DNA from: Stromatinia cepivora
Lineage: Eukaryota; Ascomycota; Leotiomycetes; Helotiales; Sclerotiniaceae
Reading direction: 5' to 3'
NCBI GenBank assembly: GCA_014898415.1
Contig: RCTD01000001.1
Coordinates: forward strand, 682,001-746,000
DNA: 64,000 nucleotides
Under the pieces are notes generated by a model, which saw only the letters and a program-made list of their open reading frames with translations, had not been told where the DNA came from and did no database searches. Shown here one piece after another: positions 37,929-49,410 of this stretch. The position numbers and the translations under genes were made by a program. Within the stretch, counting starts at the first letter, position 1; each line of letters begins with the position of its first letter.

Positions 37929-38040
37929 TGTTATCAATTAGTCATTAGCTTAGTTTACTAAACGGGAGATCTTACCTTAAATAGGATTTATCCCATTACT
38001 TTTAATCTTTTTTCCTTTTATATAATACAATTCTATATCA
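37929..38040 (+). repeat. gypsy-2 5' LTR (112 bp)
   Basis: Compared with 44436-44547 it shows about 14 differences, all C/T or G/A transitions. A possible primer site begins two bases after it (TGGTAGTAAGTCC from 38043), starting TGG as tRNA 3'-end sites do. The tRNA is not identified. Confidence 0.92.
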
Positions 38041-38099
38041 AATGGTAGTAAGTCCTTTAGGATTTTTTCATCAATAATAATTCTATTAGTATCAAGTAT

Positions 38100-40440
38100 T
38101 AGGTAATTAGTTGATATATCTTTTTCAAGCAATCAAATCTCTTCTTTTAAATTGTTTAATGTTTGTTTTCATTGTATCCTGTACACCGAAAAAGGATCGG
38201 AATACTCTTGAAGTAGAGTATTTGTGAATTTAGGTATGAGTGATAAGAGTATTACAAATATTAAAATATTTTATATTGATCTTCTTTAAGATACTATTAC
38301 AAAAGTATTTTTAATTGAGAAATTCTTTATCGAATAATTCAAAACAAAAGACAAATTATCATTTGAACAGCTTTATACAATTATTTGGTTTGTATAGAAG
38401 ATACGAAGTGGAGCAATAATAAACAATCAAGTTGGTCCTTTTTCAATATTTGCGAATGTTTTCTTTATATCGATTTATCTTTAGCTAATATTTATAATAC
38501 TTTTTGGTTGGTATAATAGTTATATAAGAATTGCCGATACTGTATAATCTATATTATCAATATTATTGTAATTCTTGAACAAAGATTGCGATCTGATATT
38601 GTTAATATCAACTTTATTTTCAGAATATCAAGAACTTTCTGGTGGTATAAATTAAGAAACCTTTAATAAAATAGTTGTTACTATTAATGCAATATTCTTT
38701 GTAGAATAGTTTCAATAATTGTTAATTATTATTCAAACTCTGTTATAACAATAATATGGTGGGGGTGGTATTGTATATTTTCGTCCGTAAGATATAGACT
38801 TCCTAGATCTAAATAATGAAACTGAATCCTTTGTGGAGATTGTCGATAACAAGATTGTTTATCATAATATATATTTATTTATAATATATATAAAGGTTAA
38901 ATCGACTAATATATTGGATGATCCATTTGCTACTCACATCATTGTTGTTCAATTGGATCAATATTTGAGAGGCAAGGTTGAACTATAATATACTAATGAA
39001 ATCTCGAATATGATACAAATTGGTTTTAAGGTAAGTATTGAAAATTGGTGTACAGAACTGGAAAACCGTTTTCGCATATCATTAGGTATAACCTTGAAGA
39101 AGTTGGAGTGTTTCAAATATATTATTGGAAATATTCGATAATATAAAGATCCCGAAGAATATATTTAGAATATAGTTATTCTAGAATATAGTGCAGAGAT
39201 AATCGAATCGGAATATATATAGATGCTGATTGCTCATCGGTATTTATTAGTAGAGCTTCGAATTTATATTCCGGTGTTTATAAAGGATACTAATTTTATT
39301 ATATTTATATTGCAGATTGGACAAAAGAAGGATGATTGGTTCGATATTTGATATCCCAATTATAATGATAATTGATTATCAAATCATTATGATAATAAGC
39401 GTTTTTCATTTTACAAGTTATATCATTGGAGCGATTATGGAAATATTCTTTCCTTTGTTTTTCATAAGGATCCCTTTATCTTTAGGAATAATAATATTGA
39501 TAGAAAATTTAATGTTAAGAAAGACAATAAAATATAGGATAAAAAGTTATTCTGGAAAAAGGAGTATCATTTAAACAAATATAATGGTAAGTAGTGAATA
39601 TACAATATTGAAGGAGATGATCTAAGTTAGGAAACAATTGATCTAGATATTCATAATATTGATGTTTATAATTAAGTTTATTATTAAAGGTTGGATTATG
39701 AATTGAAGGAATTAAGTCTGGATAATCAAGATAGTAAGGAGGAGGTAGAGGTGTTATATATCAATTATATATAAATTGAAGGAAAGGTATTTAAAGTATA
39801 AAATATATAATATAATGTAGACCCGAAAATCAATTATCAATTGAATATAGCTATTTCATAAGTTGGCGGTAAAATTCAGAAATCAAGGTCTACCCCTTTG
39901 GTAGCCAATTTGAACTACAAATAGGCTCTTTCCAAACAGATTTATATCATTAATCTTGATGAAGGTCATCATCAGTATAATGATTATAAAGCGAAATTCT
40001 GTAGTAAGAATAAGTTGTATATTCATTTACGAAAATTATATAAAAACAAATATAAATCAGTATCACCAAAGTTAGCCTTGTTTGAATAATTATTAACAAC
40101 TATAGTAAATATATTACTTTTTATTATTGATAATCCAGATCGAATTAGTTCTAAACTTTCACCAAATCGATCATATATTGTTTGATCAATTGTAGATATC
40201 AATAAATTGTTGTTTGGATATATATTTCGTGGATGCAAATATATTAAAATCAAAGTAATATTGAGTAATCTATAGAATAATATATATTCTATTTATTTAG
40301 ATATAGAATATAAAATGAATTTTGTTGATAGAAGCTTTCTGATGGAGATATATTTTATAATTGAAATTTTCATAATGGATAAGTTTATAAAGGTATATGG
40401 ATTAGGAGATCAATAATATAATATTAGTTAATATATGAAT
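38100..40440 (+). pseudogene. gypsy-2 gag region
   Basis: Lies between the 5' LTR and protease, where gag belongs. Protein-like patches are visible but broken by stops. No zinc knuckle could be confirmed. Confidence 0.5.
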
Positions 40441-40875
40441 TTCGATTTCTATTTGCCAATAATGAATAAAACGATTGCTTAATTCAATTGTGAAGTTTAT
40501 ATTATCGAAATATTGGAAGTTAGAATACTAATAGGAACAAATATTATCAATCCGGAAGATTGGATTATGGATTTTGGAAGTCAATAATTAATTTTTTTAT
40601 ATTATATAAATATATATATTAAGATTATAATTAAAATCAAAGATATTGAAAGAAAGATTGTTGTTTATATTCAAGAAAAGATAGTGATCCTATTTCATTC
40701 TAGAGCATTTATAATAATGATTAATAGAAAAGGCGATGACATTTTGCTGCTAAATTATAATATATTATATAAATTAATTCAGCAAAACAATTTTATATCT
40801 TTTGTATATATTGTTATAGGTTCGTATAAAACTATTATAATGGAAAACTCTATCAATAAGGAAATAATTGTGTAA
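40440..40875 (+). pseudogene. gypsy-2 protease region
   Basis: Reads INPEDWIMDFGSQ, resembling the DW(I/L)LDSG(A/S) active-site block of retrotransposon proteases with the serine replaced, then an open piece to 40875. The enzyme would process the polyprotein. The altered active site and stops indicate inactivity. Confidence 0.65.
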
Positions 40876-41399
40876 TGGAATTTGAAATTGGGAAATGTAT
40901 TGGATTCTGATGTCTAAATTATAATAATAATAAATGAAATCGATATTTATTATTTTGTAGGAATTTCAGTTAGAAATTAATTTTCTATAAAACGCCTTTT
41001 AGTTAAGGGATTGTTAGTAATAGCAGTGGTTGTAATCTTATGGATATCTGTAAACGTAGGAATGTAATAAGGAAATTCGAGTATAAACAATATTAATCTA
41101 AAACAAAAAGTTATTTTGTTGAATAGAGTAACGATATTTGGGGATATTATTCAACGATTTCAACTTTAGGAAATAATACAAAGCGAGTCGATATTGTAAA
41201 AGGAATATTAGGGATTTGTATTTACATCAAAAGATAAGGAGTTAGAGATAAAGCTTTGTAAAGATTGGGAATCAAAATTTTGGCTTGATAAGGCAAAGGT
41301 TTATTTAATAGGCCGAAAAGATTAAATTCTAATTGATCAGATTTTTGATAAATTGTATTATCAATATTAATTGAAATAAACCAAAAAACTAAACTTTTT

Positions 41400-42130
41400 T
41401 AGTTTTTTAGTATTTGTTATATAGAGATATATTATAAACTCTAAAGATGTTATAAAGAAGAAAGACAGAGTTATTATCGATATTTATATCCTTAATTATA
41501 TTATGAATCCAGATATATATCCTATTCCTATTCAAGTAGATATAATTGCAGTTGTGGTAGGTTGTCCTTTTATTTCAATTATTGATTATACAAGCTTTTT
41601 TTATTAATGGAAAGTCAAATCGGAATATCAAAAGTACCTTATTGTATTATCGTATTATAGCCAAAAAACATTTATCTATGCTGTAATGGGTTTCAGAAAT
41701 TCATTAGTGTATGTTCAAAGACGAATCGATAATATTCTCCAATTGGAATAAGGATTCGTATGCGCCTACATTGATAATATAATCATTTTCAGTAGATCAT
41801 TTCTTGAGCATATAGTATATCTCAAATAAGTGTTTATTAAGCTCAAAGCTGCCAATATAGTATTGAGTCCTAAAAAATGTTTCTTATCCTATCCCTCGAT
41901 TGTATTACTTGATTAAAAGGTAAATATATTGGGGTTGGCTTTTGTGAAGGACAAATTGGAGGCTATACAGGCTTTAGCATTCCTATATATATTGAAGTAG
42001 TTTGAATATTATCTAGGATTAATTAAATATTTACAATAATATATTCTATATTATATTAGGTTATCCACAGATCTGTAAAACAGAAAATACGAATTGAATA
42101 AGATACTATAGGACTATAAAGGAGATAAAT
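41400..42130 (+). pseudogene. gypsy-2 reverse transcriptase
   Basis: Recognised by PDIYPIPIQVDIIAVVVGC, then YAVMGFRNSLVYVQRRIDN and GFVCAYIDNIIIFSRSFLEH. The YxDD box reads YIDN, with the second Asp changed to Asn. SPKKCFLSYPSIVLL and a YLGLIKYLQ-type thumb motif follow. Several TAA/TAG interrupt the frame. Confidence 0.88.
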
Positions 42131-42169
42131 TATCGAAAGCAAAAAGAAAATATAAGGTTGTTCAAATTC

Positions 42170-42700
42170 GATTTAAGGATATTATAAAAGGAGAGCAGAA
42201 ATCATTTACAGATCTTCAACAAATCTTCCGAAAATCTTCGATCTTATATTATTTCAATCCAGATCGAAGATTTTACATCGATATTGATATATCTAAAAAT
42301 AGTATCGGAGATATAATTTACTATTCCGATGTCGATCCTTCAATTCAAAAATCGATATAATCCATTATATTCTTGTTTAGATTAATTATTATTATCGAAA
42401 AGAATTATTGATCAATAGAATTAAAGATTGCAGATTTATACTGGATAATCTTAAGGATCAGATATTTGGTGGAATTATTCAAGCTTTTGATTATTGTTTA
42501 TATAGATTATTCAGTCAGCATTCAAATAGCAACTCAAATATTCATAAATACATTATCATTAGTATAATTAAATCCATGCCATCTATACAGCTCCGAATAT
42601 TTATTCAGATTTAGATTCGATGTTCGATATAAACCAGGAAAACTCAATATAGTCCCTAATGCATTATCGAGATTATATATTACCAATATAATAGCTCAAA
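42170..42700 (+). pseudogene. gypsy-2 RNase H
   Basis: Reads KSFTDLQQIFRKSSILYYFN, then PDRRFYIDIDISKNSIGDII, typical of the gypsy RNase H start with the catalytic Asp region. Near 42640, VRYKPGKLNIVPNALSRL gives the domain end (…N.VPDALSR in the family). Confidence 0.87.
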
Positions 42701-42939
42701 AACAAGTTGTAAGTATAATCGAACAAATATATAGTATATATTCAGAATTAATATACTTTATTGTAGTTTTGCAAATCGGAGAAGTATGGCTATAAAAACT
42801 TAAAATAGCGTATATATTGGATCCCAGAATAACAAAACTAATTAATGAGATCGAGGAAAATTCAAACCTCAGAATCAATATTGCGGATTTGTTATTCGAA
42901 TTTAAATAAAGTATATTCTATATTAAATCAAATAGTATA

Positions 42940-43880
42940 CATATCAAAAGAAGACCGGTAATACCTAAAGATATAAAGAGCGAAATGTTCGAATATATAT
43001 ATAATCAAATCGATTATTTGGGCTATGATCGTATCCACAAAAGGATTTCGGCTAACTTCTATGTTTTTAATATTTCAAAAAAACTACAAGTATATCTATA
43101 TTATTACCATCAATATAAGATATTATCGATATCAAAATACTAACCATACAAATCTCTGCAATCGATTCTAACGTTATCATATATTTTTCATATTATTTCA
43201 ATTGATTTTATTTTGGTATTACCAAAATCTATATCAGATTTGTTCGATTGTATATTATTTATAACTGATAAACTATCAAAAGTAATTATAATCATCTCAG
43301 GAAAATCTATATAAAATATAGTATAATAGGGAAATATATTAATCTTATATCTACTGGGAATTCTCTAAAATGTTCCGTAGATCATTATTTCGGATCGAAA
43401 CAGGAAATTTATATCAGAAGTCTGAAGAGAAATAATAGATTCATTGGATATAAAATTATTATTCAATATTGCTTAGCATCCACAAATTAATAATATAAAC
43501 AAATGTATAAATCAAACAATAGAGATTACTTTGAGGTATTATCTATCGATAATGAACAATATATTTTTATAATTAAGGACTTTATTATTCATAATTATAG
43601 TTTTATCGAATTCTATTTTATAAGGGATAGATATAGTATCTACGATGGTGATATATAGTATTAGGATCAAGGAACCGATAGATATTACTGCAGATGCATT
43701 AGTGGACTTAATCTATAAGGATTTATCAGAAAGACACCAGGATCCTGCTATTTCAAATGGTGTGCAGATGTATTTAATAAAATTAGCGAATAATGGAAAA
43801 TACAATCCAGTAAGAATTGAAGCAATAAATATAATCAAATTCGCAGTTATATTTATGAAACGATATTATAATCGATAACA
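42940..43880 (+). pseudogene. gypsy-2 integrase
   Basis: The zinc-binding part reads RPVIPKDIKSEMFEYIYNQI, then GYDRIHKRISANFYVFNISK and a Cys-depleted YYYHQYK. The core follows with IISIDFILVLPKSI carrying the first Asp and CILFITDKLSKVIIII. The 43645-43878 piece is open and belongs to the later core or downstream part. Key Cys residues are lost. Confidence 0.82.
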
Positions 43881-44340
43881 CAAATCTATATTTTTCAATA
43901 TTGAAGATTATATATCATTGAGATTACACCAGGGTTACAATATATTAGGAATCGTAGAACGAAATACAAAGATCGAACAGTAATTCACAGGACCCTTTAA
44001 AATACTGAAAAGGGTTAGATATCTCGCATACAGAATCGAATTATTTGATACAATAAAGATTCACCCAGTCATCAATGTTACACACCTCGAACCAATTTTA
44101 GACCTAATTTAAGATCCTTATCGATACCTTTTCACACAGGGAATCTTGCAGAATCCTGAATTAATTCCTAAACGCATTCTATATAAATGAAAACAGCGTA
44201 AAAAAGGAAAAGGAGTTTTAATAGAATATTTAATTCGATTCAAAAGAAGAACAATAGAATAGGATAAATAGAAGTTAGATAGATAGATTCCAGTAGAAAT
44301 CGTTAAAGCATTTAAGGAATAAAATTACAAATATATTTTA
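43880..44340 (+). pseudogene. gypsy-2 pol C-terminal region, chromodomain-like
   Basis: Contains FTGPFKILKRVRYLAYRIEL and KIHPVINVTHLEPI, the GPF/Y-type integrase C-terminal module. A segment GVLIEYLIRFKRRTIE then looks like the start of a chromodomain or related module. Broken by stops. Confidence 0.75.
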
Positions 44341-44435
44341 ATAGATAAATTCAAAAAGGGAATAATCGGGAGAAAATAGTTTTCGCTTTATTTTTTGCTA
44401 TACTTTGGGGTAAAGCATTATTTATTAACGGCATT

Positions 44436-44547
44436 TGTTACCAATTAGTTATTAGCTTAGCTTACTAAACAGGAGATCTTACCTTAGATAGGATTTACTC
44501 CATTGCTTCTAATCTTTTTTCCTTTTACACAATACAACTCTGTACCA
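44436..44547 (+). repeat. gypsy-2 3' LTR (112 bp)
   Basis: Less mutated than the 5' copy. It ends ACTCTGTACCA and is followed by GTAAG and then the remaining 87 bp of the copia-c 3' LTR. Confidence 0.92.
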
Positions 44548-44552
44548 GTAAG

Positions 44553-44639
44553 TCATTCAATTCTTTTACTCTACCAATCATGTGTACCACCTATTCAACG
44601 ATCCCTGAAAGTGCTGTGTAATCATACTATCCCGTGATA
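44553..44639 (+). repeat. copia-c 3' LTR, second part
   Basis: Completes the LTR begun at 37707. It ends CCCGTGATA and is followed by the CGAAC target duplication. Confidence 0.92.
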
Positions 44640-44644
44640 CGAAC

Positions 44645-44690
44645 CTATTGTTATTCGAATATTAACCGATTCTTTGCTATAATTCTTATA
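44645..44690 (+). repeat. X1 5' LTR, second part
   Basis: Continues the X LTR from 29762. It ends AATTCTTATA, the RIP form of GATTCTCACA. Together the two parts make 191 bp. Confidence 0.88.
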
Positions 44691-44754
44691 ATTCTTTTTA
44701 TTTATCTTTAAGAACAATTCATCGGTTAATTTTAAGAATAACCTTATTTTTTGA

Positions 44755-44905
44755 TTCATAAAAACCTTCGAAAACCCTTCGAAATTCATCTTCGAAATTT
44801 ACCTTCAAAACATATACGAATTTGATCTCAAAACGAACCTTCGAAAACCCTTCAGAATATTATCGAAAACCTATCAAAAATATTACGAAAAACCTTCGAA
44901 TCAAG
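44755..44905. repeat. X1 internal tandem array A (TTCGAAAACCCTTCGGAAT type)
   Basis: Imperfect repeats built from CTTCGAAAACCCTTCGAAAT and ATACGAATTTGA segments. X2 carries a longer version at about 56230-56610. Confidence 0.85.
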
Positions 44906-44929
44906 AAAACAAGAAAAAGGAATTGAAAA

Positions 44930-45300
44930 GATTTATTCAAAAGATATGAATATGATATACAAACCGAACCCTACCCTATTTTACGAAATTCGAAAACAAA
45001 TCCTTAAATCATATAAATCATTTAAACAAAAGAATGAAAAAACGAAAGCATATAAAGAACCTTCGGGACCCCATCGGAAAACTGAAGAATTTGAATATAA
45101 AAGTTGTTGGAAAAGTTGAAGATATTGAAATTGAAATTATAATGATGAAGTTTTTAGTGTTACCCTTGAGAAATATAATAAACGGATTCATATGCGATAA
45201 TAACCGTATTTCTGTTTCAAATAGGATCCTGGCGGAATACTTGAAGCCTCTTCCCTTTAACAGAATGCCAGACTTTTTCCAAAAAAAAGGGTGAAACTAG
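44930..45300 (+). pseudogene. Conserved internal coding-like segment of X1
   Basis: Shared with X2. One frame reads KDMNMIYKPNPTLFYEIRKQ, and another ends LKPLPFNRMPDFFQKKG then a stop, both matched in X2. Function unknown, no domain recognised. This may be the relic of a short protein of the family. Confidence 0.45.
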
Positions 45301-45629
45301 CCCTTGTATAATTCTAAAGGATCATTGGTGAAAACTGGTTGCAAATAATCAGATCCATATCGGAAAGCTAACATATTAACTGAAGACGAAACAGTATTTA
45401 TACTAAAATCATCATTTTTTTGATGCAAATTTGAATCGATATATTGATGGATATAATATATCTTATATTTCAAATTATATATTGATGGATATAATATATT
45501 TTATATTTCAAATTTCAAAAGAAAAAAAGCAAGTTGAAAATTCCCCCCCTTTATTATTTACCGAATCTATAGGATCGTTGAAATCGATGAGGACATCGAT
45601 CCAAAAAGGGAGGCATCAATATCCCCTAT

Positions 45630-45810
45630 TCATTGCATCGAAAGTATATCGAATTCGAAATCAATATTTCTTACTCATTGCATCAAAAGTACATCGAATT
45701 CGAAATCAATACCCTTTACTTATTGTATCGAAAGTATACCGAATCCAAATCGAAAGTATACCGAATCCGAATCGAAAGTATACCGAATCCAAATCGAAAG
45801 CATACCTATC
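45630..45810. repeat. X1 internal tandem array B (ATCGAAAGTATACCGAATCC type)
   Basis: About eight imperfect units of roughly 18-20 bp, mixing CATCGAAAGTATATCGAATT and ACCGAATCCAAATCGAAAGT. X2 carries a longer array at about 57400-57715. Confidence 0.88.
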
Positions 45811-46079
45811 AAAATCATACCGAAATTGTACCGAAATCGAATTGAAAGTGAATCGAAAATGAATATATATACAGGAGTTTTTAAATGATATTGAAGAGTT
45901 TTCAAAGAAATGAAAATACTGAACTTTATAAAATGAAGATATAAGCATTATAATTTCATTATTGAAGGAATTATTATGGATTTAATTATTGTATAGAATT
46001 CTCTATTAGAGTTTCAGCTCGGCCGACTATTGTAGATTTAAGAATAAAGGAATTAGAAGAATTGAAAGGATTTCGATGA

Positions 46080-46250
46080 ATCTACAATGGTTCTACAAAA
46101 AGGCATACAATATAATATCGATGGTTCTACAAAAAGCATATAATATAATATCGATGGTTCTATGAAAAGGGTATATAATACAATATCAATGGATCTACGA
46201 TGATTTCATAAAAAGATATACAATATAATATCGATGGATCTATAATGATT
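46080..46250. repeat. X1 internal tandem array C (GGTTCTACAAAAAGGCATAC type)
   Basis: Units of roughly 40 bp containing ATGGTTCTACAAAAAG and ACAATATAATATCGATGG. The matching array in X2 is at about 57980-58250 with more units. Confidence 0.88.
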
Positions 46251-46296
46251 TCACTTCAAAGACTTTCGAGGACGAAAGTCTCAGAAAAGAGGGCTC

Positions 46297-46782
46297 TGTT
46301 ATAAACCTCAACTACGAAACTAGGGCTAACCGAAAGCGGGCCGAATTGTACGTTAGTTTGAAGAGTTTTCACCTATTGTGAGAAAGTTGGGATATCAAGG
46401 CCTAACACGTAGCTAGTTCGTAGTCATATGGTCACATGACTCTTCGTAGTTAGATATAAGAGAGGGCTTTGCTTCTCTCTCTTGAAAAAAATCAATCGTT
46501 TTTTTATTAGTCTTTTTGTATCTTATTTATACACAACCCAAACCATTATCTAAACCTACTAGTTTTATTACTTGAAGCCTTTATAATATAATCTGATCAA
46601 TTCCAATTCCTATTTCCCCTTACAGCGTGCTATCGGGACGTACGTATCTCGACCTACCTCTTTCACACTATATAGAGGGAGAATTCTTCAATACGATTAG
46701 AAAAAGTAATGAAAAGTTTTGATTCTAAACCCGAACCTATTATTATTCGAATCTTAACCGATTCTTTACTGTGATTCTCACA
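46297..46782 (+). repeat. X1 3' LTR, split by the Z solo LTR
   Basis: Parts 46297-46376 and 46672-46782 sum to 191 bp, equal to the 5' LTR. It starts TGTTATAAACC and ends GATTCTCACA. Confidence 0.92.
46377..46667 (+). repeat. Z: solo LTR of another family, 291 bp, essentially free of RIP
   Basis: Starts TGTGAGAAAGTTGGG and ends CCTCTTTCACA, with inverted ends. It is flanked by a 4-bp CTAT duplication (46373-46376 and 46668-46671). Removing it restores the X LTR. Unlike its surroundings it keeps many CA, TG and CG dinucleotides. A TATA-like AGATATAAGAGAGGG is followed by a CT-rich stretch. No related internal sequence is present. Confidence 0.88.
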
Positions 46783-46787
46783 AATAT

Positions 46788-47290
46788 AAAATATCTTACA
46801 ATCCAATATAATAATAATCAAATACCACAATTTCTTGTTTTCTCAAATATTTTTTTTATAGATAATCCAGATATTTATTGATCATCCTAAAGATATATTA
46901 TATCCCTTTTTGATAGTTTAATTGTATAAAAAACTTCTAAACAAGATATTATAATTATTTCAATTATTGAAATAAAGTTTCTCGGAGTTGAATATATATT
47001 AAAAGAAACTATAGTAATTCTATATTTTTTAAAAAAGATTGATTTAATAATGAAAGAATTTGTAATAATCTTCTATAATAATTAATAAACGATTAAATTG
47101 ATAATTGATAAGAATAAATAGATTATTACAAAACTATATCATATCGATATCCAAAATATATAATTATATTAAGAATATTCAAAAGAGAATTTTTATATAA
47201 TCTATCTACCGACCATCGATATAACTATTAACAAATTCATCAAAAATCTTATAAAACAAAAATTCGAACATTTTCGATTCCTCCTCAATT
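46788..47290 (+). pseudogene. copia-a RNase H remainder
   Basis: Resumes after X1 and matches copia-c 35300-35830, including the EAKFFGVEY-like block. AT-shifted, with stops. Confidence 0.75.
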
Positions 47291-48830
47291 TATAAAATAT
47301 AAACAATAAGATCATAAAGTTTGAATAACAATAATCTGGATTATAAAGCTTAAATAATAATAATCTGGATTATAAAGCTTAAATAACAATAATCTAGAAC
47401 TTATAATTCTTTCTTTTAATATAAATAAAATAAATTCTATTTAGTATTTTAAACCATTATATTTTTCTATAATATACTCCAATTTATATACTTTATATCT
47501 ATTAAAAAACAAAGAATAATCAAAGCCGATTATTCCTTCATTCTTCATTTTTCTATCCTCAAAAAAAAATAAGTTTTTTTTTAAATTTAATAACTTGAAA
47601 TTTAAATAAAAAAGCCTCAGGATTATCTGTAATAATTAATAAATAAAAAATAATTAGAATAATCAGAGCTATTAATATTATTAATATTATAAAAATTAAA
47701 GAATTATCTCTTCTTTTCTTTTTCTTCGAATGTACTATTCATTTCTCTCTTCTTTTTTTCTTTATTATTCTTTCTCTTTTATTTTTATTATTGTTCTTTA
47801 AAATCATAATATATTTCTTTTATTCAATCTTTCGAGAATTTCAATGAATAATATAGCAAGGAGAGGAAAAACAATAATATAAAAACAAAAAAAACAATTT
47901 TTCTTTTCTTCTTAATCTTTAATATCATTTTCATTATAATTCTATATCCCTGTTGAGATTAAATAATTAACGATTAGTATATTATAAAGATAAAGGGGGG
48001 ATAAATAAAGAACTTATTTTTGAATTTTGTTAATAAATGGCGATATAATAATCTATTAAAGAATAAAGAAAAGTCGATAAAGGAATATATAAATGAATAT
48101 TACAATTCCAATATTAACGATTATTCGGTTTAGAAGAATCAATAAAGTATTTGTTATAGAAATTATATTTCCTAACGATCAACGATTTCATATATTAAAT
48201 ATATAGATGATTATTCTTTTCTTTATAATTCCTTTTATTCTTTATTTTGATTAGAAAATCAATAACTTTTGATAACTTTTTTTCTTTCTTTTTTTTATTT
48301 GATTTATTATCTGACAAACCCAATATCGAAAAATCGAATGAATTATTATTATCAAATAAAGAAAACCTTTCTTTTTTCTTTTCTTTATTAAATAATCTTT
48401 ACTTTGATAATTACAAATATAGGATTAATAAAACCTTTCAATTATATAATAAAATTCAAGAATAAAATCTATTTCTAAATTACTATTTAAATTTATAATA
48501 GACAATTAATTATAACGAATAACAATTCCTTTAACAAAAAAAAATGATTTTTGAAATAAATAATTATATATCATTCTAGAAGTAGATTTAGTTAAATTAT
48601 ACTTCTAAAAATCATTATCTTGATTCGATATCTACACTAAACTCATTAACTTTCTTTATTCAGTTTATTAATCCTTTAAAGAAATATTAGGATCTTTTTT
48701 CGTATTCGATTCTTTCAAAGCTTTCTTTTCAATTGTTGTTTGCCTAATACAACTGAGATTCATTTGTTTAACCTTTTTAGACCCCGAAATCTTAAATATA
48801 ATAATGATTAATAAAAACTTGATTAAAACA
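47290..48830 (-). pseudogene. Antisense reading frame in the copia-a 3' region
   Basis: Equivalent of the frame in copia-c. A readable block is KESFERIEYEKRS followed by INQIKKVNEFSVDIESR if TGA and TAA at mutable positions are read through. More degraded than copia-c. Confidence 0.5.
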
Positions 48831-49245
48831 AAAACGAAAATATAAAGAAAGGATCTATGTATTTTTAAAAATATATTCATTTTATTTCGTTATTATAATC
48901 AATGCATTATAGTTTAACAATTATAGACATTCTTAATTACTATATTATAAAATTAATCATTCTTTTGTATTCTTTTAACAGAAAATTTTCTTTTTATTAT
49001 TCAAAATCTTGATTTCGAAGAATATTGTAAATAGTAAATCAAAGATCAAAAGATATTTGTGATTTATATACAATCAAATTCTTCTTTATTCCAAAAATAT
49101 CAGGATTATTTCAGATTTATATATTATATTATTTCTTTATTGATATCTACCTATAATCATCTTATATACTTTTTCACGAATTAAATGAATTACCACTTTT
49201 TATACCTTTCTATTTGTTTCAAATCACCTTTCAATCTAAAGAGTA

Positions 49246-49410
49246 TATTACAAAAAGCCTTATAATCTCTTATATCTTACAAAAAATCAAAAAGTATACT
49301 TTCCAATTGGAATAAAGGATTTTCTAATTTTTATCAATCTTTTCGATTAATAAAATGATTCTAATATATTAATAAACAAAAATCTAATTTAATTAAAATA
49401 CATATCAACT
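49246..49410 (+). repeat. copia-a 3' LTR, first 165 bp, cut by element Y
   Basis: Starts TATTACAAAAAGCC, the RIP form of TGTTACGGAAAGCC. It stops after CATATCAACT, where Y begins. The remaining 144 bp should lie to the right of Y beyond this window. Confidence 0.88.

Larger units (their letters stand above)
37929..44547 (+). mobile_element. gypsy-2: Ty3/gypsy element nested in the copia-c 3' LTR
   Basis: A 6619-bp element with 112-bp LTRs at 37929-38040 and 44436-44547. They start TGTTA and end TATCA or TACCA. Target duplications are GTAAA (37924-37928) and GTAAG (44548-44552), one RIP-type change apart. Order is gag-like region, protease, RT, RNase H, integrase, C-terminal domain, which is the gypsy order. 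It is the innermost and so one of the youngest insertions, yet it is strongly RIP-mutated. Confidence 0.93.
29763..44639 (+). mobile_element. copia-c: full-length Ty1/copia element with gypsy-2 in its 3' LTR
   Basis: Perfect target duplications CGAAC at 29758-29762 and 44640-44644. Both LTRs are 309 bp once gypsy-2 is removed. Unfolded length is 8253 bp, long for copia. Order is LTR, primer site, gag, protease, integrase, reverse transcriptase, RNase H, which is the copia order, followed by about 1.9 kb holding an antisense frame, a polypurine tract and the 3' LTR. It is the least mutated of the three copies, yet still has stops and an altered RT active site. Confidence 0.94.
29618..46782 (+). 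mobile_element. X1: non-autonomous LTR element of family X, hosting copia-c and a Z solo LTR
   Basis: Two 191-bp LTRs: 5' in pieces 29618-29762 plus 44645-44690, and 3' in pieces 46297-46376 plus 46672-46782. Target duplications AATAT are perfect at 29613-29617 and 46783-46787. Removing copia-c and Z leaves a 1988-bp element. The LTR starts TGTTACGAACCTC and ends TCTCACA. The interior has no recognisable gag-pol but carries tandem arrays shared with X2. A polypurine GAAAAGAGGGCTC abuts the 3' LTR. Confidence 0.92.

Noticed and set aside
45431..45862. 143-codon frame in X1 with repeated IEFEIN/TESKSK peptides
   Set aside because: It is produced by tandem array B, which is open in several frames on both strands. 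There is no independent sign of coding.
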